Source: CAVYXK01 sp963708245 (GTDB lineage: Bacteria; Pseudomonadota; Alphaproteobacteria; Acetobacterales; Acetobacteraceae). From it: 64,000 nt of DNA. The stretch is from assembly GCA_963708245.1 (NCBI GenBank), contig OY970201.1, positions 6,324,001 through 6,388,000 of the forward strand. Reading direction: 5' to 3'. Both the position numbers and the translations under genes were made by a program. Shown piece after piece: positions 1 through 8,875 of the stretch; position 1 is the stretch's first letter, and the number at the start of each line of letters is the position of its first letter. The notes below the pieces were generated by a model that made no database searches, was not told the DNA's origin, and saw only the letters and a list, made by a program, of their open reading frames with translations.

Positions 1-1281
1 ATAGTCCGGTGTCCAACTGATCAGCGTCGCCATGTGCTTGCGGCCGCGGAATTCGGTAATCAACTGCTTCTGGTCGGTGGCGACGATGTTCACCTTCACG
101 CCGCCCAGGCCCATGGTCTGCTGAACGGACTGGGCCATGTCGACCTGCGGCGAGATGTTTGCGGTGCTGAGCCTCAGATCGAACCCATTCGGATAACCCG
201 CCTCCGCCAGCAGCGCCTTCCCCTTGGCGACGTCGAGCTTATAGGGATCGTACTCGATCGCGCTAAACAGGCCGATCGGCAGGAACGTCTGGTGCACATT
301 GAAACGGCCCTTGAGGAAGGTGTTAGCCATGCCCTCGTAGTCGACCAGATACCTCAGCGCGGTCCGCACTTTCGGGTTCTTCAGGTGTGGGTCGGCGCAG
401 TTGAGCCCGATATACCAGGTGCCGGAGTAGGGGAAGGATTCGACCGCTACATCCTTGTTGCCCGCGAGCGCCTTGAGCTGATCCGGCTGCAGCGTGAGCG
501 CGATGTCGATGTCGCCCTTTTCCAGTAGCAACCGCTGCGAACCTGGCTCGGGTATGTGGCGGATGACCACCCGCTTGGTCTTGGCCGGGCCGAGATGATA
601 GCCCGGGTTGGCCTCCATCGAGACCGACTCGTTGGGCTTCCACGCGATCAGCCTGTAGGGGCCCGAGGTCGCCGAGTGCGTCTTCAGCCAGCCATTGCCG
701 AGGTCGCCATTCACCTCGTTGGCCAGCGCCACCTTCTTCTCCACCACCGAAGCGGCCACCGTCGCCATCAGGTTCAGCGTCAGCGTCGGCGCGAGGTCTG
801 CGGTGATCTTGAACTGCAATGTGTGGGGATCGAGCACCTTGACGAGGTCGCGCACGTTGTCCTTGTTCCAACCCATCTGGTTGAACAGGAAGGCCGGCGT
901 CTTGTCCATGAGGACGACGCGCTGGAGCGAGAACGCCATGTCATCCGCGGTGACCGGCGCGCCGCTCTGGAACTTCTGGTTGGTGCGAAGCTTGAAGGTG
1001 TAGGTCTTGGCGTCCTCGGTGAATGACCAGCTTTCGGCGACGCCGCCGACCAGCTTGGTCATGTCCTCTGCCTCGTAGCGCATGAGACGGTCATAGACGC
1101 TGGACAGGAAGATCTGTGCCGAAATCTCGTACGCCTCATGAGGATCGCAGGTGATGACGTCGTCGATTTGGCTCGCAAACACCACGGTGTCCTTCGGCGT
1201 CGCGGCGTTCGCGGCTCGCCCGAGCAACGCTGCGAGCGGCGAGGTCGCTGCCAAGAGGGCGAAGTCTCTTCGGTTCAACAT
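1..1281 (-). CDS. ABC transporter substrate-binding protein, family 5 (peptide/opine type), C-terminus beyond window
   Basis: Reading leftward from 1281 the frame stays open for 427 codons to the window edge, so the C-terminus is missing. The start ATG (1279-1281) has a strong GGAGG Shine-Dalgarno. The N-terminus MLNRRDFALLAA followed by a hydrophobic Ala/Leu stretch and ANAAT is a Tat-type signal peptide, so the protein is expected in the periplasm. The mature part has the family 5 pattern: DPHEAYE near residue 45, AESWSFTEDAKTYTFKLR, then SGAPVTADDMAFSLQR. Such proteins capture oligopeptides, opines or similar solutes for an ABC importer; the ligand cannot be told from sequence. Permease and ATPase genes would lie to the left, outside the window. 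Start region and family assignment are firm. Confidence 0.9.
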   Translation of the reverse strand, partial: MLNRRDFALLAATSPLAALLGRAANAATPKDTVVFASQIDDVITCDPHEAYEISAQIFLSSVYDRLMRYEAEDMTKLVGGVAESWSFTEDAKTYTFKLRTNQKFQSGAPVTADDMAFSLQRVVLMDKTPAFLFNQMGWNKDNVRDLVKVLDPHTLQFKITADLAPTLTLNLMATVAASVVEKKVALANEVNGDLGNGWLKTHSATSGPYRLIAWKPNESVSMEANPGYHLGPAKTKRVVIRHIPEPGSQRLLLEKGDIDIALTLQPDQLKALAGNKDVAVESFPYSGTWYIGLNCADPHLKNPKVRTALRYLVDYEGMANTFLKGRFNVHQTFLPIGLFSAIEYDPYKLDVAKGKALLAEAGYPNGFDLRLSTANISPQVDMAQSVQQTMGLGGVKVNIVATDQKQLITEFRGRKHMATLISWTPDY

Positions 1282-1440
1282 GTTCAATCCTCCCCGTACC
1301 GGTGCTGGATTAGGCACCAATTGCGCGGCCAAGTCGAGGGATCCACCCGTTCATGCCTCATTGCCGCCGTGGTGGCGGCCGTCCGGAACTGGGCCGGCGG
1401 CGCGCGGAACTGCCGCAACTGCAGCGTGTTGCGCCCGCCA

Positions 1441-1721
1441 GCTCGATTGAGCCCTTCGTTGCCGAGCACCTCGACTACATGAACGCCCTGTAGGCGGAGG
1501 GGCGCTTATGGGCGTCCGGCCCATTCATCGAGGAAGGGATCCTCGTCGGCGACGGCCTGACGATCTTGTCGACCAGCACGATCGAAGAGGCGTGCCAAGC
1601 CATGGGAGAGGAGCCGCTCGTCAAGCACGGCCTGCGCACCTTCGACCTCAGAAAATGGGAGCTGCGCGAGGGCCGGATCGATATCTCGCTGCGCGCGTCG
1701 GTCAGCCGATATTCGCTTTGA
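1441..1721 (+). pseudogene. YciI-like (YCII domain) protein, broken by an in-frame stop
   Basis: The frame ending at the TGA 1719-1721 reads EPFVAEHLDYMNAL, a TAG stop at 1491-1493, then AEGRLWASGPFIEEGI and a normal YCII tail (STIEEACQAMGEEPLVKHGL, then RTFDLRKWELREG). YCII proteins are about 95 residues long and this matches in length and order once the stop is ignored. The stop falls exactly where the family has a Glu/Leu-Glu-Glu-Gly turn, so it is a nonsense mutation rather than a start-site issue. The first 15-20 residues are not clear. YciI proteins are ferredoxin-fold proteins, often linked to muconolactone-like catabolism; the neighbours here are also remnants of catabolic genes. Confidence 0.65.
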
Positions 1722-1948
1722 TGCCAGTCCTGCCCCGCGGGAGCGATCGAGCGCAACAAAGACAGGCCGTGCCGATCGCCGCCGGACCATGCTGCCGACG
1801 ATGCTTCCGGCGTGTCGCTGCCGTTGGCGCGCCACCTCCAGCGCCAGCGCCAGACCACGGCGCGCCGCCTTGGCGGCCGGTCGATGATTGTGATCTGAGC
1901 CGCCGATGATTGCGGTTCGCTACAGCTAGAAACGGCGGCATTCTTCCA

Positions 1949-3051
1949 TCACTGTTGGAACGCCTTGATGACAGCCCGTGCCGCTTCAACGCCGGTCGGT
2001 GGATTCAGGATCGGCAAATCCACCCCCGAGGCCCGAAATGCCGCGAGCTGCTCCCGGCACCGGGCCATGGGCCCGGTGAGACACACCGCATCAAGCAAGC
2101 GGCTGCTGAGCGCCTCATCGGCACGGCCCTGTTCAGTTTGTCGTCGATCTTGACCTGGCGAAGTTCTTCGACCGAGTCGATCACGACCGGCTAATGGCTG
2201 CGGTGGCCGCGCGCGTGTCCGACCGGCGGGTGCTTCGGCTCATCCGGAGCTTTCTGACCGCCGGTGTGCTTCATGGCGGGCTACTCGAAGCGAGTCACGA
2301 GGGCACGCCTTCTCTGCCTCTTCGACGAAGCCGCTCAAACGGAACAGACGCTGGTAGAACGGCAGAGTGGTGTAGAACGCGAGGTTCTGCCGGGCGGCGG
2401 CACGCATCGCCTCGAGATCGTCGCCCACAAAGGTGGGCAGACCGAGCGTGAGATCCAGCTTGTCGCGCCCGGGCACCCTGGCCCGGCCGCGCGCTATCCA
2501 AACCTTGCTTTGCTCGACCCGTGACACGGGCCAAAACAGGGGCATGACACCATCGGCCACCTCCCCGGCGAGTTCCACCGCTTTCGAGGTCAGGGCCGCC
2601 ACATAAACCGGCACCGGACAGTGGGCGGGACGCTGCGGTAGGTGGGTCGCTGGCCCTTCGCCTCGCAACCAGCTCTGCACCTCGGTCACATAGCGCTGCA
2701 AAGCCGCCAGCGGCGATCCCATATCGACACCCAGCGTCGTGTTGACCGGTTGATGGCTGACACCGAGTCCGAGAATCATGCGCCCGCTGGTGGCGTCGGC
2801 GATTAGTGCAGCCCACTGAGCGCAGAGATAAGAATGGCGCAAGTAGATGCTCGCAATCCATGTTCCGACCTTGATGCGGTTGGTGACGGCTCCCATGAGC
2901 TGGGCGGTTGCCAGCCCGTCATTGTTGACCTCGCGTTGAAAATCGCCTCGAAGCCCGCGCCTTCAGCTTCGCGAGCAATGGTCTCGATTTCGCGGGCGCG
3001 CCACCCCGTGCCGGGCAGGATCGCGATGCCGAGCCGTTCTGTCATGGCCAT
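1949..3051 (-). pseudogene. LLM-class (luciferase-like) flavin/F420 oxidoreductase, frameshifted and interrupted
   Basis: Read right to left. The N-terminus (MAMTERLGIAILPGTGWRAR, then EAEGAGFEAIF) starts at 3051 or 3045 behind an AGGGAG site. Near 2945 the frame must shift by one base, at a TTTTC run, to continue as REVNNDGLATAQLMGAVTNR and the long central part (KVGTWIASIYLRH, ILGLGVSHQPVN, DGVMPLFWPVS). At about 2311 the reading is replaced by about 190 bases of foreign sequence, then resumes near 2120 with ADEALSSRLLDAVCLTGPMA and ends VIKAFQQ at 1949. The family is about 320 residues long, so almost the whole gene is present. One indel plus one insertion make it non-functional. The intact relative at 41256-42074 is a different subfamily. 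Confidence 0.75.
2122..2311 (+). mobile_element. Fragment of a group II intron reverse transcriptase, embedded in the LLM pseudogene
   Basis: On the plus strand about 62 codons read QFVVDLDLAKFFDRVDHDRL, MAAVAARVSDRRVLRLIRSF, then LTAGVLHGGLLEASHEGTP. This is the core of a group II intron (LtrA-type) reverse transcriptase: the FVVDLDL block carries the first catalytic aspartate and the EGTP block precedes the QGGPLSPLL segment, which is absent. Both edges abut luciferase-like coding sequence on the opposite strand. No intron ribozyme domains V/VI and no YADD block are present, so this is an inert splinter. Edges are placed to within about 10 bases. Confidence 0.7.
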
Positions 3052-3352
3052 CTCCCTTTGCTAGACCGGGATTCCCCCGATTTGGTCACGGCGACGATCA
3101 TCGGCCGCCCGACGATTGCTACGGGCCGAACGCCGCGTCTAGCTTCTTGAAGCCTATTCCGGACATCACTTGCGCTCCCATATTTGCATTGATTGTTTTT
3201 CTTCGGCTCAGCAACTTCAGCGGCTATCGTGCAATTTGCGAAACGTCGATCGCGAGTCAGCGCTGGCGTCAACAAACCGCCCAGAGAGGGCGGGCGCGGC
3301 CGCCCTTCCGCAATCCGATATTTCTCGGACGGTCAAATCACAGGCAATGTAA
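3052..3352. other. Intergenic, no gene recognised
   Basis: The only hint is a short minus-strand stub reading MSGIGFKKLDAAFGP before a stop (about 3130-3165). It looks like the beginning of a lost gene but is too short to identify. Nothing else is supported. Confidence 0.4.
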
Positions 3353-3714
3353 ATGATATCCATTCTGGAAGATTTGGCAAGTCTTAAATTCTCGGTGGCC
3401 AACAGCCGCAAATCCGTGCGGCAAAATGACATCTCCTTTCCGATCCTGACTGACCGGGGCAGCGAGGTTGCCGCGGTGTTTGGCCTGCGGTTTCGGCTGC
3501 CTGAGGAGCTGATCGAGACATACAAGAGTTTTGGCAACAACTTGCCTATGATCAACGGAGAGCCGTCGTGAACCCTGCCGATGCCGGGTCGCTTCGTAAT
3601 CGCGCCTGACGGGGTGATCGCGTACGCCGAGATCAATCCGGACTACGGCCGCCGCCCCGACCCCGAGACGTGATGCCCGCGCTGCAAGACGCCGCCCGCC
3701 AACAGGCAGCCTGA
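3353..3714 (+). pseudogene. Peroxiredoxin-like (AhpC/TSA) C-terminal remnant
   Basis: From about 3392 the translation VANSRKSVRQNDISFPILTD, then EVAAVFGLRFRLPEELIETY, parallels the intact protein at 7105-7779 (NSRKSIRTNGLEFPILSD, AAAFGLRFALPDYLIELY). A TGG-to-TGA change makes a stop at the conserved Trp just before TLPMPGRFVI. A one-base deletion after RRPDPE is needed to reach MPALQDAARQQAA and the stop at 3712-3714. The N-terminal half, including the catalytic Cys region, is missing. It is a diverged paralogue, not a recent copy: identity with the intact gene is moderate by eye. Confidence 0.75.
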
Positions 3715-3737
3715 AGCCGCGGCAGCACAGGAGACGG

Positions 3738-3913
3738 ATGATGACCAATCTTTACTACTGGCCGACGCCCAACGGTCATAAGACCACGGAGGAGGCTCGG
3801 CTGGAATACCGGATCGTGCCGGTGGACATCAGCGCGGCGACCAGTTCAAGCCCGATTTCCTCGCCTTTTCGCCAGATAACCGCATGCGCCGCATCAGTGT
3901 CCAGTCCGGTTGA
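3738..3913 (+). pseudogene. Glutathione S-transferase N-terminal remnant
   Basis: MTNLYYWPTPNGHK is the start of a bacterial beta/nu-class-like GST thioredoxin domain (usual form: TLYYWPTPNGHKITIFLEEA). Here the segment between HK and EEA is shortened, then LEYRIVPVDIS follows and a one-base shift is needed to read GDQFKPDFLAFSPDNRM. A stop comes at 3911-3913. The rest of the domain and the whole helical C-terminal domain are absent. Its place right behind the peroxiredoxin remnant suggests a former redox/detoxification gene block. Confidence 0.65.
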
Positions 3914-3964
3914 GCGTCGTCGGTTCTACCGGCGGCGGTCTCGACCCGCGTTCCGCACGGCCAA

Positions 3965-5362
3965 TTATTCCGCCCGAGGCGGCACATTCGAGAGGAGAAA
4001 GCCAAGTCCCTCCGCCATCGTCAGGTGCGCGATGACAGCGTCACGCAGCTTAGGATACGGCAAGCCTGCCAGCATCGCCGTCTGCACCGCGGCCATGACC
4101 TCGCCCGCTTCCGCGCCAATCATGGTGAAGCCGAGAATGCGGTCGTCGCTCGCACCGACAAGAACCTTCATGAAGCCTTGTGTTTCGTCCGTCGTCTCCG
4201 TCCGCAGCACAGCGCTCATTGGCAGCGTTGCGACGCGGGCATTGAGGCCTTCACGTTGCGCATCGCGTTCGCTCAGTCCCACGCGGGCAAGCGGAGGGTC
4301 CGTGAACACACAGTTTGGCACCAGCCGATCGCGCGTGCTGCGCTTTCCTCCCGCCATATTGTCTCGAATGATACGGAAGTCGTCTACGGATACATGCGTG
4401 AACATAGGGCTACCGGCGCATTCCCCTAATGCCCAGACATCGGGCGCAGTCGTTTCCAGTCTGTCGTTGACGCGAATATAGCCGCGACTGTCCAGCTCAA
4501 CGCCAGCCTCATCGAGCCCGATCCCGGAGGTGTTCGGAACGCGCCCGACGGCGACCAGAATGTCACTCCCGTCGATATTTTGCTCGCCGGAGGGTGTGCG
4601 CACGACGACGCTGACTTCCTCTCCGGAGCGGCCCTGCACGTTGAGGGTTTCGGCTGCGAGGACGAAGCGAATGCCTTCGTCAGTCAGGATCCGCTGAATT
4701 GCGTCCGCGACATCAGGGTCTTCGCGAGCGATGATCTGGGAACCGGACTCGATAACCGTCACGCGACTGCCGAAGCGACGATAGGCCTGCGCCATTTCCA
4801 TGCCGACATACCCACCACCGAGGACGATCAGATGTGACGGCAAGCGGTCGAGCTCCAGGAGCTCGATGTGTGTGAGCGGTCGGGCGGCCTCGAGGCCGGG
4901 AATCGGCGGGATTGCTGCATGCGTTCCGATGTTGATGAACACCTGGTCGCCCGTCAGCACACGGCTGCCGCCGTCATTCAAGTGCACCTCGAGCGTTTTT
5001 GGTCCGACGAAGCGCGCGTTGCCCATGATCAATTCGGCGCCGCTGGTCTTGTAGTTCTCCAAATGCAAGGCAACTTCGCGATTGACCATATCGCGCTTGC
5101 GCTGACAGACCTTCGCCATGTCGGTCGCGACCGAGCCGGTTATCGTGCCGAACTGCGCGGCGTGACGTGTAATATGCGCGACCCTCGCGCCCCAGACCTC
5201 ATTCTTGCTGGGCATGCAGGCGATGTTGGGGCAGGAGCCGCCGATCCAACGTCGTTCCACGGACGCAGTGCGTTTGCCCGATCGGGCCATGTGCCAGGCA
5301 AGCAGCTTGCCACCCTGTCCGCTGCCGAGGATCAGGGCTTCAAACCCTTCCGGTTGGTTCAT
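3965..5362 (-). CDS. FAD-dependent pyridine nucleotide-disulfide oxidoreductase (mercuric reductase-like class I)
   Basis: Flavoprotein of 465 residues with an N-terminal FAD Rossmann fold (ALILGSGQGGKLLAWHMARS), the redox-active disulfide GGSCPNIACMPSKN with two Cys spaced by four residues, a central NAD(P)H fold (LIVLGGGYVGMEMAQAYRRF), the second FAD contact (VWALGECAGSPMFTH) and a C-terminal dimerisation domain with HLTMAEGL. Known relatives include dihydrolipoamide dehydrogenase, glutathione reductase and MerA; the usual C-terminal HPxxxE is HLTMAE here, and no MerA-type Cys pair or heavy-metal domain is seen, so substrate is unknown. Start chosen at 5362 because GGAGGAAGGA lies just before it; a start at 5374 is possible. 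It stands alone, with the enoyl-CoA hydratase upstream on the same strand. Confidence 0.85.
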   Translation of the reverse strand: MNQPEGFEALILGSGQGGKLLAWHMARSGKRTASVERRWIGGSCPNIACMPSKNEVWGARVAHITRHAAQFGTITGSVATDMAKVCQRKRDMVNREVALHLENYKTSGAELIMGNARFVGPKTLEVHLNDGGSRVLTGDQVFINIGTHAAIPPIPGLEAARPLTHIELLELDRLPSHLIVLGGGYVGMEMAQAYRRFGSRVTVIESGSQIIAREDPDVADAIQRILTDEGIRFVLAAETLNVQGRSGEEVSVVVRTPSGEQNIDGSDILVAVGRVPNTSGIGLDEAGVELDSRGYIRVNDRLETTAPDVWALGECAGSPMFTHVSVDDFRIIRDNMAGGKRSTRDRLVPNCVFTDPPLARVGLSERDAQREGLNARVATLPMSAVLRTETTDETQGFMKVLVGASDDRILGFTMIGAEAGEVMAAVQTAMLAGLPYPKLRDAVIAHLTMAEGLGFLLSNVPPRAE

Positions 5363-5443
5363 TCCTTCCTCCATTGCGCAACATTCTCCGCGCGTTCCCT
5401 CGATTGACTGCTCCCCCCTGGACTGATCAACCCTCCTTTGCCT

Positions 5444-6196
5444 TTAAGCGCGCGACACCTGCGCGCTGATACCCTCCAACGCCAGGCCGTAACCGACGCC
5501 CTCGTCGATGATGCGCCGTAGCCTCTGGGTTAGCGCGATCCGGGTATAGCTGGAGGTAAGCGGTGGCAGCTTGGCGAGCCCTTCGGCAATTTCGTGGGCC
5601 CGGGGGAGTAGTTTGTCGGGGGGTAGGATTTCGTTGATCGCGCCCCACTCCTTGGCTGTCTCGGCGTCGAGCTCCTGGCGGGTCAGGATAAAGTAGCGGC
5701 CACGCACGGTGCCGATCACTTCCTGCCAGAGCAGATGGACGCCGTCGCCCGGCACGATGCCGAATTCGAAATGCGGCTTGTCCTGAAATACGGTCGAGGG
5801 GGTGGCGAGCACGATATCGCAGAGCAGGATGTATTCAGAGTGTAGCCGCACCGGACCGTTCACCGCGGCGATGAGCGGCACCTCGATGTCAAGAATGTTC
5901 ATGAGGACCTTTTTGCCCTCGCGATAAATCTTGTCGTAGCCCCGCGGGCTGGAGAAGTCGAAGCCTTCCGGGCTGAGCGACTCCATGAACGCGTTGCCGC
6001 TGCCGGTCAGGATCACCACGCGATTATCGGGGTCGGAGCCGATAGCGTGAAAGAGATCGACGAATTGCTCATGGGTATATCCATTGAATACGAGGATGCC
6101 GCCGTTCGTGTGCAGCGCCACTTCCAACACACCAGTTTTGGAGCGGGTCAGGCGGGCGTTGGGGAAGCTGTCGCGGTAGCTGGTGAACTTTGTCAT
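5444..6196 (-). CDS. Enoyl-CoA hydratase/isomerase (crotonase) family protein
   Basis: Crotonase-fold protein of 250 residues. Visible features are VVILTGSGNAFMESL (first half of the oxyanion hole region), PLIAAVNGPVRLHSEYILLC (second oxyanion segment, usually NGxxxGGG) and FGIVPGDGVHLLWQEVIG. The usual glycines of the second oxyanion loop are replaced by RLHSE, and the acidic residues of true hydratases are not at their usual place, so I expect a divergent crotonase (hydrolase, isomerase or decarboxylase) rather than standard FadB-type hydratase. The start at 6196 is set by AAGGAGC eight bases upstream. It lies 45 bases behind the NHL protein gene on the same strand, so the two are probably cotranscribed. 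Confidence 0.85.
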   Translation of the reverse strand: MTKFTSYRDSFPNARLTRSKTGVLEVALHTNGGILVFNGYTHEQFVDLFHAIGSDPDNRVVILTGSGNAFMESLSPEGFDFSSPRGYDKIYREGKKVLMNILDIEVPLIAAVNGPVRLHSEYILLCDIVLATPSTVFQDKPHFEFGIVPGDGVHLLWQEVIGTVRGRYFILTRQELDAETAKEWGAINEILPPDKLLPRAHEIAEGLAKLPPLTSSYTRIALTQRLRRIIDEGVGYGLALEGISAQVSRA

Positions 6197-6241
6197 AAGC
6201 GGCTCCTTTCGTGAGGGCAGACCCACCTCGAGGGTGCAGTC

Positions 6242-7087
6242 TCAGGGAAAGAACATGAGCGCCTGACCATTCAGGCCGGGCATGGTGACGACAGTGCCAA
6301 GGCACTCGCCGGTCGTGAGATCGAAAGCGACGATTTCGTCCTGGGCAACACAGTAGCAATGCCCGTCCGGTCCCAATCTAAGCCCGCGTGGCTTCTTGAA
6401 TTCGGCCAATCCATGTGGCGAGAAGACGCGGATGAGACGACCATCCATGGCATCATATTCCCGAACGGTGGTCACGGCATCCGGCGAACCGAAGGGCTGT
6501 TCGCTGCTGACGAGGATGTTACCGTTGGGCGCGATGGCGAGATCGAGCGGACTGAGTTCCGGATCCTTTACAAGGCGGGTGGGCCGGGTGCGTTCGTTCG
6601 GAGCGAACGAGACAATGGTGTTGTCACCCTCGCCGTTCGGGCCGATACCGGAGGCAAGGAAAAGCGTACCGTCTTGACCAAAGGCAAAGCCGCGTGGAAA
6701 CGGCACCACTCCGGTCGGGAGGACATGCTCCCCAACGCCATCGAGGCTGGTCGCAAAAGCCATGATCGCTCGTGCGTTGCGCAGTCCGACGTAATAACGG
6801 CCGTCCGGCCCGAAATTACCACCGCCTGGGTTCAGCCCCTCGATTGGGCCGGTGTCGCGCACCACCTTCCCGTCTCTGTCGAGCGCGAGGATACGGTTTG
6901 CGCCGCTGTTGACAAAGAGCAGCCCTTCACTCCAATCGACACCGAGTCCGCGTGGATCGGCGATGCGGCGGTCATCGCTGAAAGCGCCGAGCGTATTGCC
7001 GTCGAGATCGAACGCCAGAAGCGCGCCGTATCCATCGCCGTTGGTATCGGCTGCGCTGGTGACCAGGAGTGGCATCTGAGACCGCAT
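6242..7087 (-). CDS. NHL-repeat / SMP-30-like beta-propeller protein
   Basis: About 281 residues made of beta-propeller blades with the recurring pattern DPRGLGVDWSEGLLFVNSG, NFGPDGRYYVGL, PFPRGFAFGQDGTLFLASG, SPLDLAIAPNGNILVSS, KPRGLRLGPDGHCYCV. Such propellers include gluconolactonases and other lactone hydrolases, as well as binding scaffolds. I see no signal peptide. The start is uncertain between 7087 (MRSQMPLL) and 7075 (MPLL); a GGGGGA run lies just before the first. The gene is followed by the crotonase and preceded by the peroxiredoxin, all on the minus strand. Specific reaction unknown. Confidence 0.75.
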   Translation of the reverse strand: MRSQMPLLVTSAADTNGDGYGALLAFDLDGNTLGAFSDDRRIADPRGLGVDWSEGLLFVNSGANRILALDRDGKVVRDTGPIEGLNPGGGNFGPDGRYYVGLRNARAIMAFATSLDGVGEHVLPTGVVPFPRGFAFGQDGTLFLASGIGPNGEGDNTIVSFAPNERTRPTRLVKDPELSPLDLAIAPNGNILVSSEQPFGSPDAVTTVREYDAMDGRLIRVFSPHGLAEFKKPRGLRLGPDGHCYCVAQDEIVAFDLTTGECLGTVVTMPGLNGQALMFFP

Positions 7088-7104
7088 TCCCCCGATTGGC
7101 AGCG

Positions 7105-7779
7105 CTACGCGGCACGAACCGCGCGGCGGCGCAGGGCAGGCAGCATGTCCGCGGGCTCGGGGCGGTGCGTGTAGTCCGGGTTGACCTCGGCATAGCGGAT
7201 CACCCAGTCGTGGCCGATCACGAAGCGGCCCGGCATCGGCAGCGTCCAGCTCGCGTCGCCGTTGAAGGCGGGCAAGTCGTTCTTGAAGCTCTTGTACAGC
7301 TCGATCAGGTAGTCCGGCAATGCGAAGCGCAGTCCGAAGGCGGCTGCCGTCTCGTTGCCCGGATCGGACAGGATCGGGAATTCGAGACCGTTGGTGCGTA
7401 TCGACTTGCGGCTGTTGACAGCGTTCTGCGGCGAGATGGCGACGAGGTTGGCGCCCAGTTCGTGGAACGCGGGCAATGTCTCTTGCAGCGCCTGTAGCTC
7501 CATATTGCAGTACGGGCACCAGACCCCGCGGTAGAAGCTGACGACCAGCGGCCCCAGCGCAAGCAGCTCGGCGGAGGAGACGGGCCGACCTTCCGGGTCG
7601 TTCAGCACGAAACTGGGCGCTGGGTCGCCGGCCTTCAGCGCGCGCGTCGCCGCGCCCGAAGCGACCAGTTCCGCTGTCGCACGGTGCATTGTGTCGATAA
7701 CAGAACGGGGCGCGTTGTAGGGCGGCTTGCCGGCCTCGAAATCCGCCTTGAATGCATCGAGTTTGGCTTGCAGGGACAT
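7105..7779 (-). CDS. Peroxiredoxin-like protein (AhpC/TSA family)
   Basis: 224 residues with a thioredoxin-like fold: GDPAPSFVLNDPEGRPVSS, then VVSFYRGVWCPYCNMELQAL, where the active-site motif is WCPYC. This is the type often annotated 'peroxiredoxin-like family protein'; such proteins reduce peroxides using thiols. The start at 7779 follows an AGGAG site; an in-frame upstream ATG exists but lacks a site and overlaps the regulator's promoter region. The LysR gene at 7899 is divergent and only 119 bases away, the usual arrangement for a LysR protein that controls its neighbour. A broken paralogue lies at 3353-3714. Confidence 0.9.
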   Translation of the reverse strand: MSLQAKLDAFKADFEAGKPPYNAPRSVIDTMHRATAELVASGAATRALKAGDPAPSFVLNDPEGRPVSSAELLALGPLVVSFYRGVWCPYCNMELQALQETLPAFHELGANLVAISPQNAVNSRKSIRTNGLEFPILSDPGNETAAAFGLRFALPDYLIELYKSFKNDLPAFNGDASWTLPMPGRFVIGHDWVIRYAEVNPDYTHRPEPADMLPALRRRAVRAA

Positions 7780-7898
7780 ATTGTTTCTCCTGATCCGTGC
7801 GCGACCACTGAGCGTTGCCACGTGCGAAACTTGATCCGGGGGGTGCTGGCGCGGCAGACGCGTCGGGGTGATAAGCTTCATTCCTCGGAGGAATACCG

Positions 7899-8804
7899 AT
7901 GGACCGGCTTGCCGCGATGGAAGCCTTCGTCCGCGTTGTCGAGACCGGCTCGTTTTCAGCCGCGGCACGGCTCTTGAACGTCGGCCAGCCGGCCGTTTCC
8001 AAGACAGTGGCGCAGCTCGAGGAGCGCCTCGGGGTGCGCCTGCTGATGCGCTCCACGCGCGGCCTGTCGCCGACGGAAGCCGGGCAGAGCTTTTACGACC
8101 GCGCCAGACGGGCCATTGAGGAGGTGGACGAAGCCGAACTCGCCGCGCGCGGCGCGGGCGCCAGCCTGACAGGCCGGCTACGGATCAGCGCCGCCGTCAC
8201 CTTTGCGCGGCTGCACGTCGTGCCGCACCTGCCGAAGTTCCTGGCGGCGCATCCTGGCCTGACCATGGACGTGATTCTCGACGATCGGGTGATTGACCTT
8301 GTCGAGGAGGGTGTGGACGTCGCGCTACGCATGGGATCATTGCGAGACTCATCGTCGCTGACCGCGCGAAGGTTGGCTTCCGCCCCACATTACGTTGTAG
8401 GCACCCCCACCTACTTCGCTCGAGCGGGGGTACCGGCGACGCCAGCCGAGCTCATCGCGCATAAGGCGGTCATCTATGCACCCGAAGGCGATACCTGGAG
8501 CTTCCGCCAGGGTGCTACAGAGGTGTCCGTCAATGTGTCAGGCCCTGTGCGTGTCAGCTCGGCCGAGGGCGTGCGCGCCGCCGTCCTGGCGGATATGGGG
8601 CTGGCCATCGCCTCGGCCTGGATGTTCGGCCCGGAGCTCGCGTCGGGCGCAGTGAAGAAGGTGCTGACAGACTGGTCACTGCCGGCCATCGATCTCTGGG
8701 CAGTCTATCCTGCGGGTCGGATGCCCAGCGCCAAGGCACGCGCCTTTGCCGCGTTCGTGGAGGCCGAACTGCGCAGGCCCATTCCTAACAAGAATGAAGC
8801 TTAG
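7899..8804 (+). CDS. LysR-family transcriptional regulator
   Basis: 301 residues with the typical N-terminal winged helix (MDRLAAMEAFVRVVETGSFS, then AAARLLNVGQPAVSKTVAQL EERLG) and a substrate-binding-like effector domain (LRISAAVTFARLHVVPHL, DLVEEGVDVALRMG, VSSAEGVRAAVLADMGLA). The start has GGAGG eight bases upstream. It is of the subclass resembling PA2758/DmlR-like regulators that are commonly paired with an oxidoreductase. It is divergent from the peroxiredoxin gene and, before the IS1380-type insertion, was followed directly by the SDR gene; either could be its target. Confidence 0.92.
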   Translation: MDRLAAMEAFVRVVETGSFSAAARLLNVGQPAVSKTVAQLEERLGVRLLMRSTRGLSPTEAGQSFYDRARRAIEEVDEAELAARGAGASLTGRLRISAAVTFARLHVVPHLPKFLAAHPGLTMDVILDDRVIDLVEEGVDVALRMGSLRDSSSLTARRLASAPHYVVGTPTYFARAGVPATPAELIAHKAVIYAPEGDTWSFRQGATEVSVNVSGPVRVSSAEGVRAAVLADMGLAIASAWMFGPELASGAVKKVLTDWSLPAIDLWAVYPAGRMPSAKARAFAAFVEAELRRPIPNKNEA

Positions 8805-8875
8805 TTCGCCGCGCCAGCTCCGCCCGGTTTGCATCTTCCCGATTGTGTTTGCGAAACGACGTCACGCCCATTTAT

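Noticed and set aside
6242..8056. 604-codon open frame joining the NHL protein with upstream sequence
   Set aside because: The first 320 codons run antisense or out of frame through the peroxiredoxin gene and are Arg/Ala-rich with no family resemblance. Only the last 280 codons are a gene.
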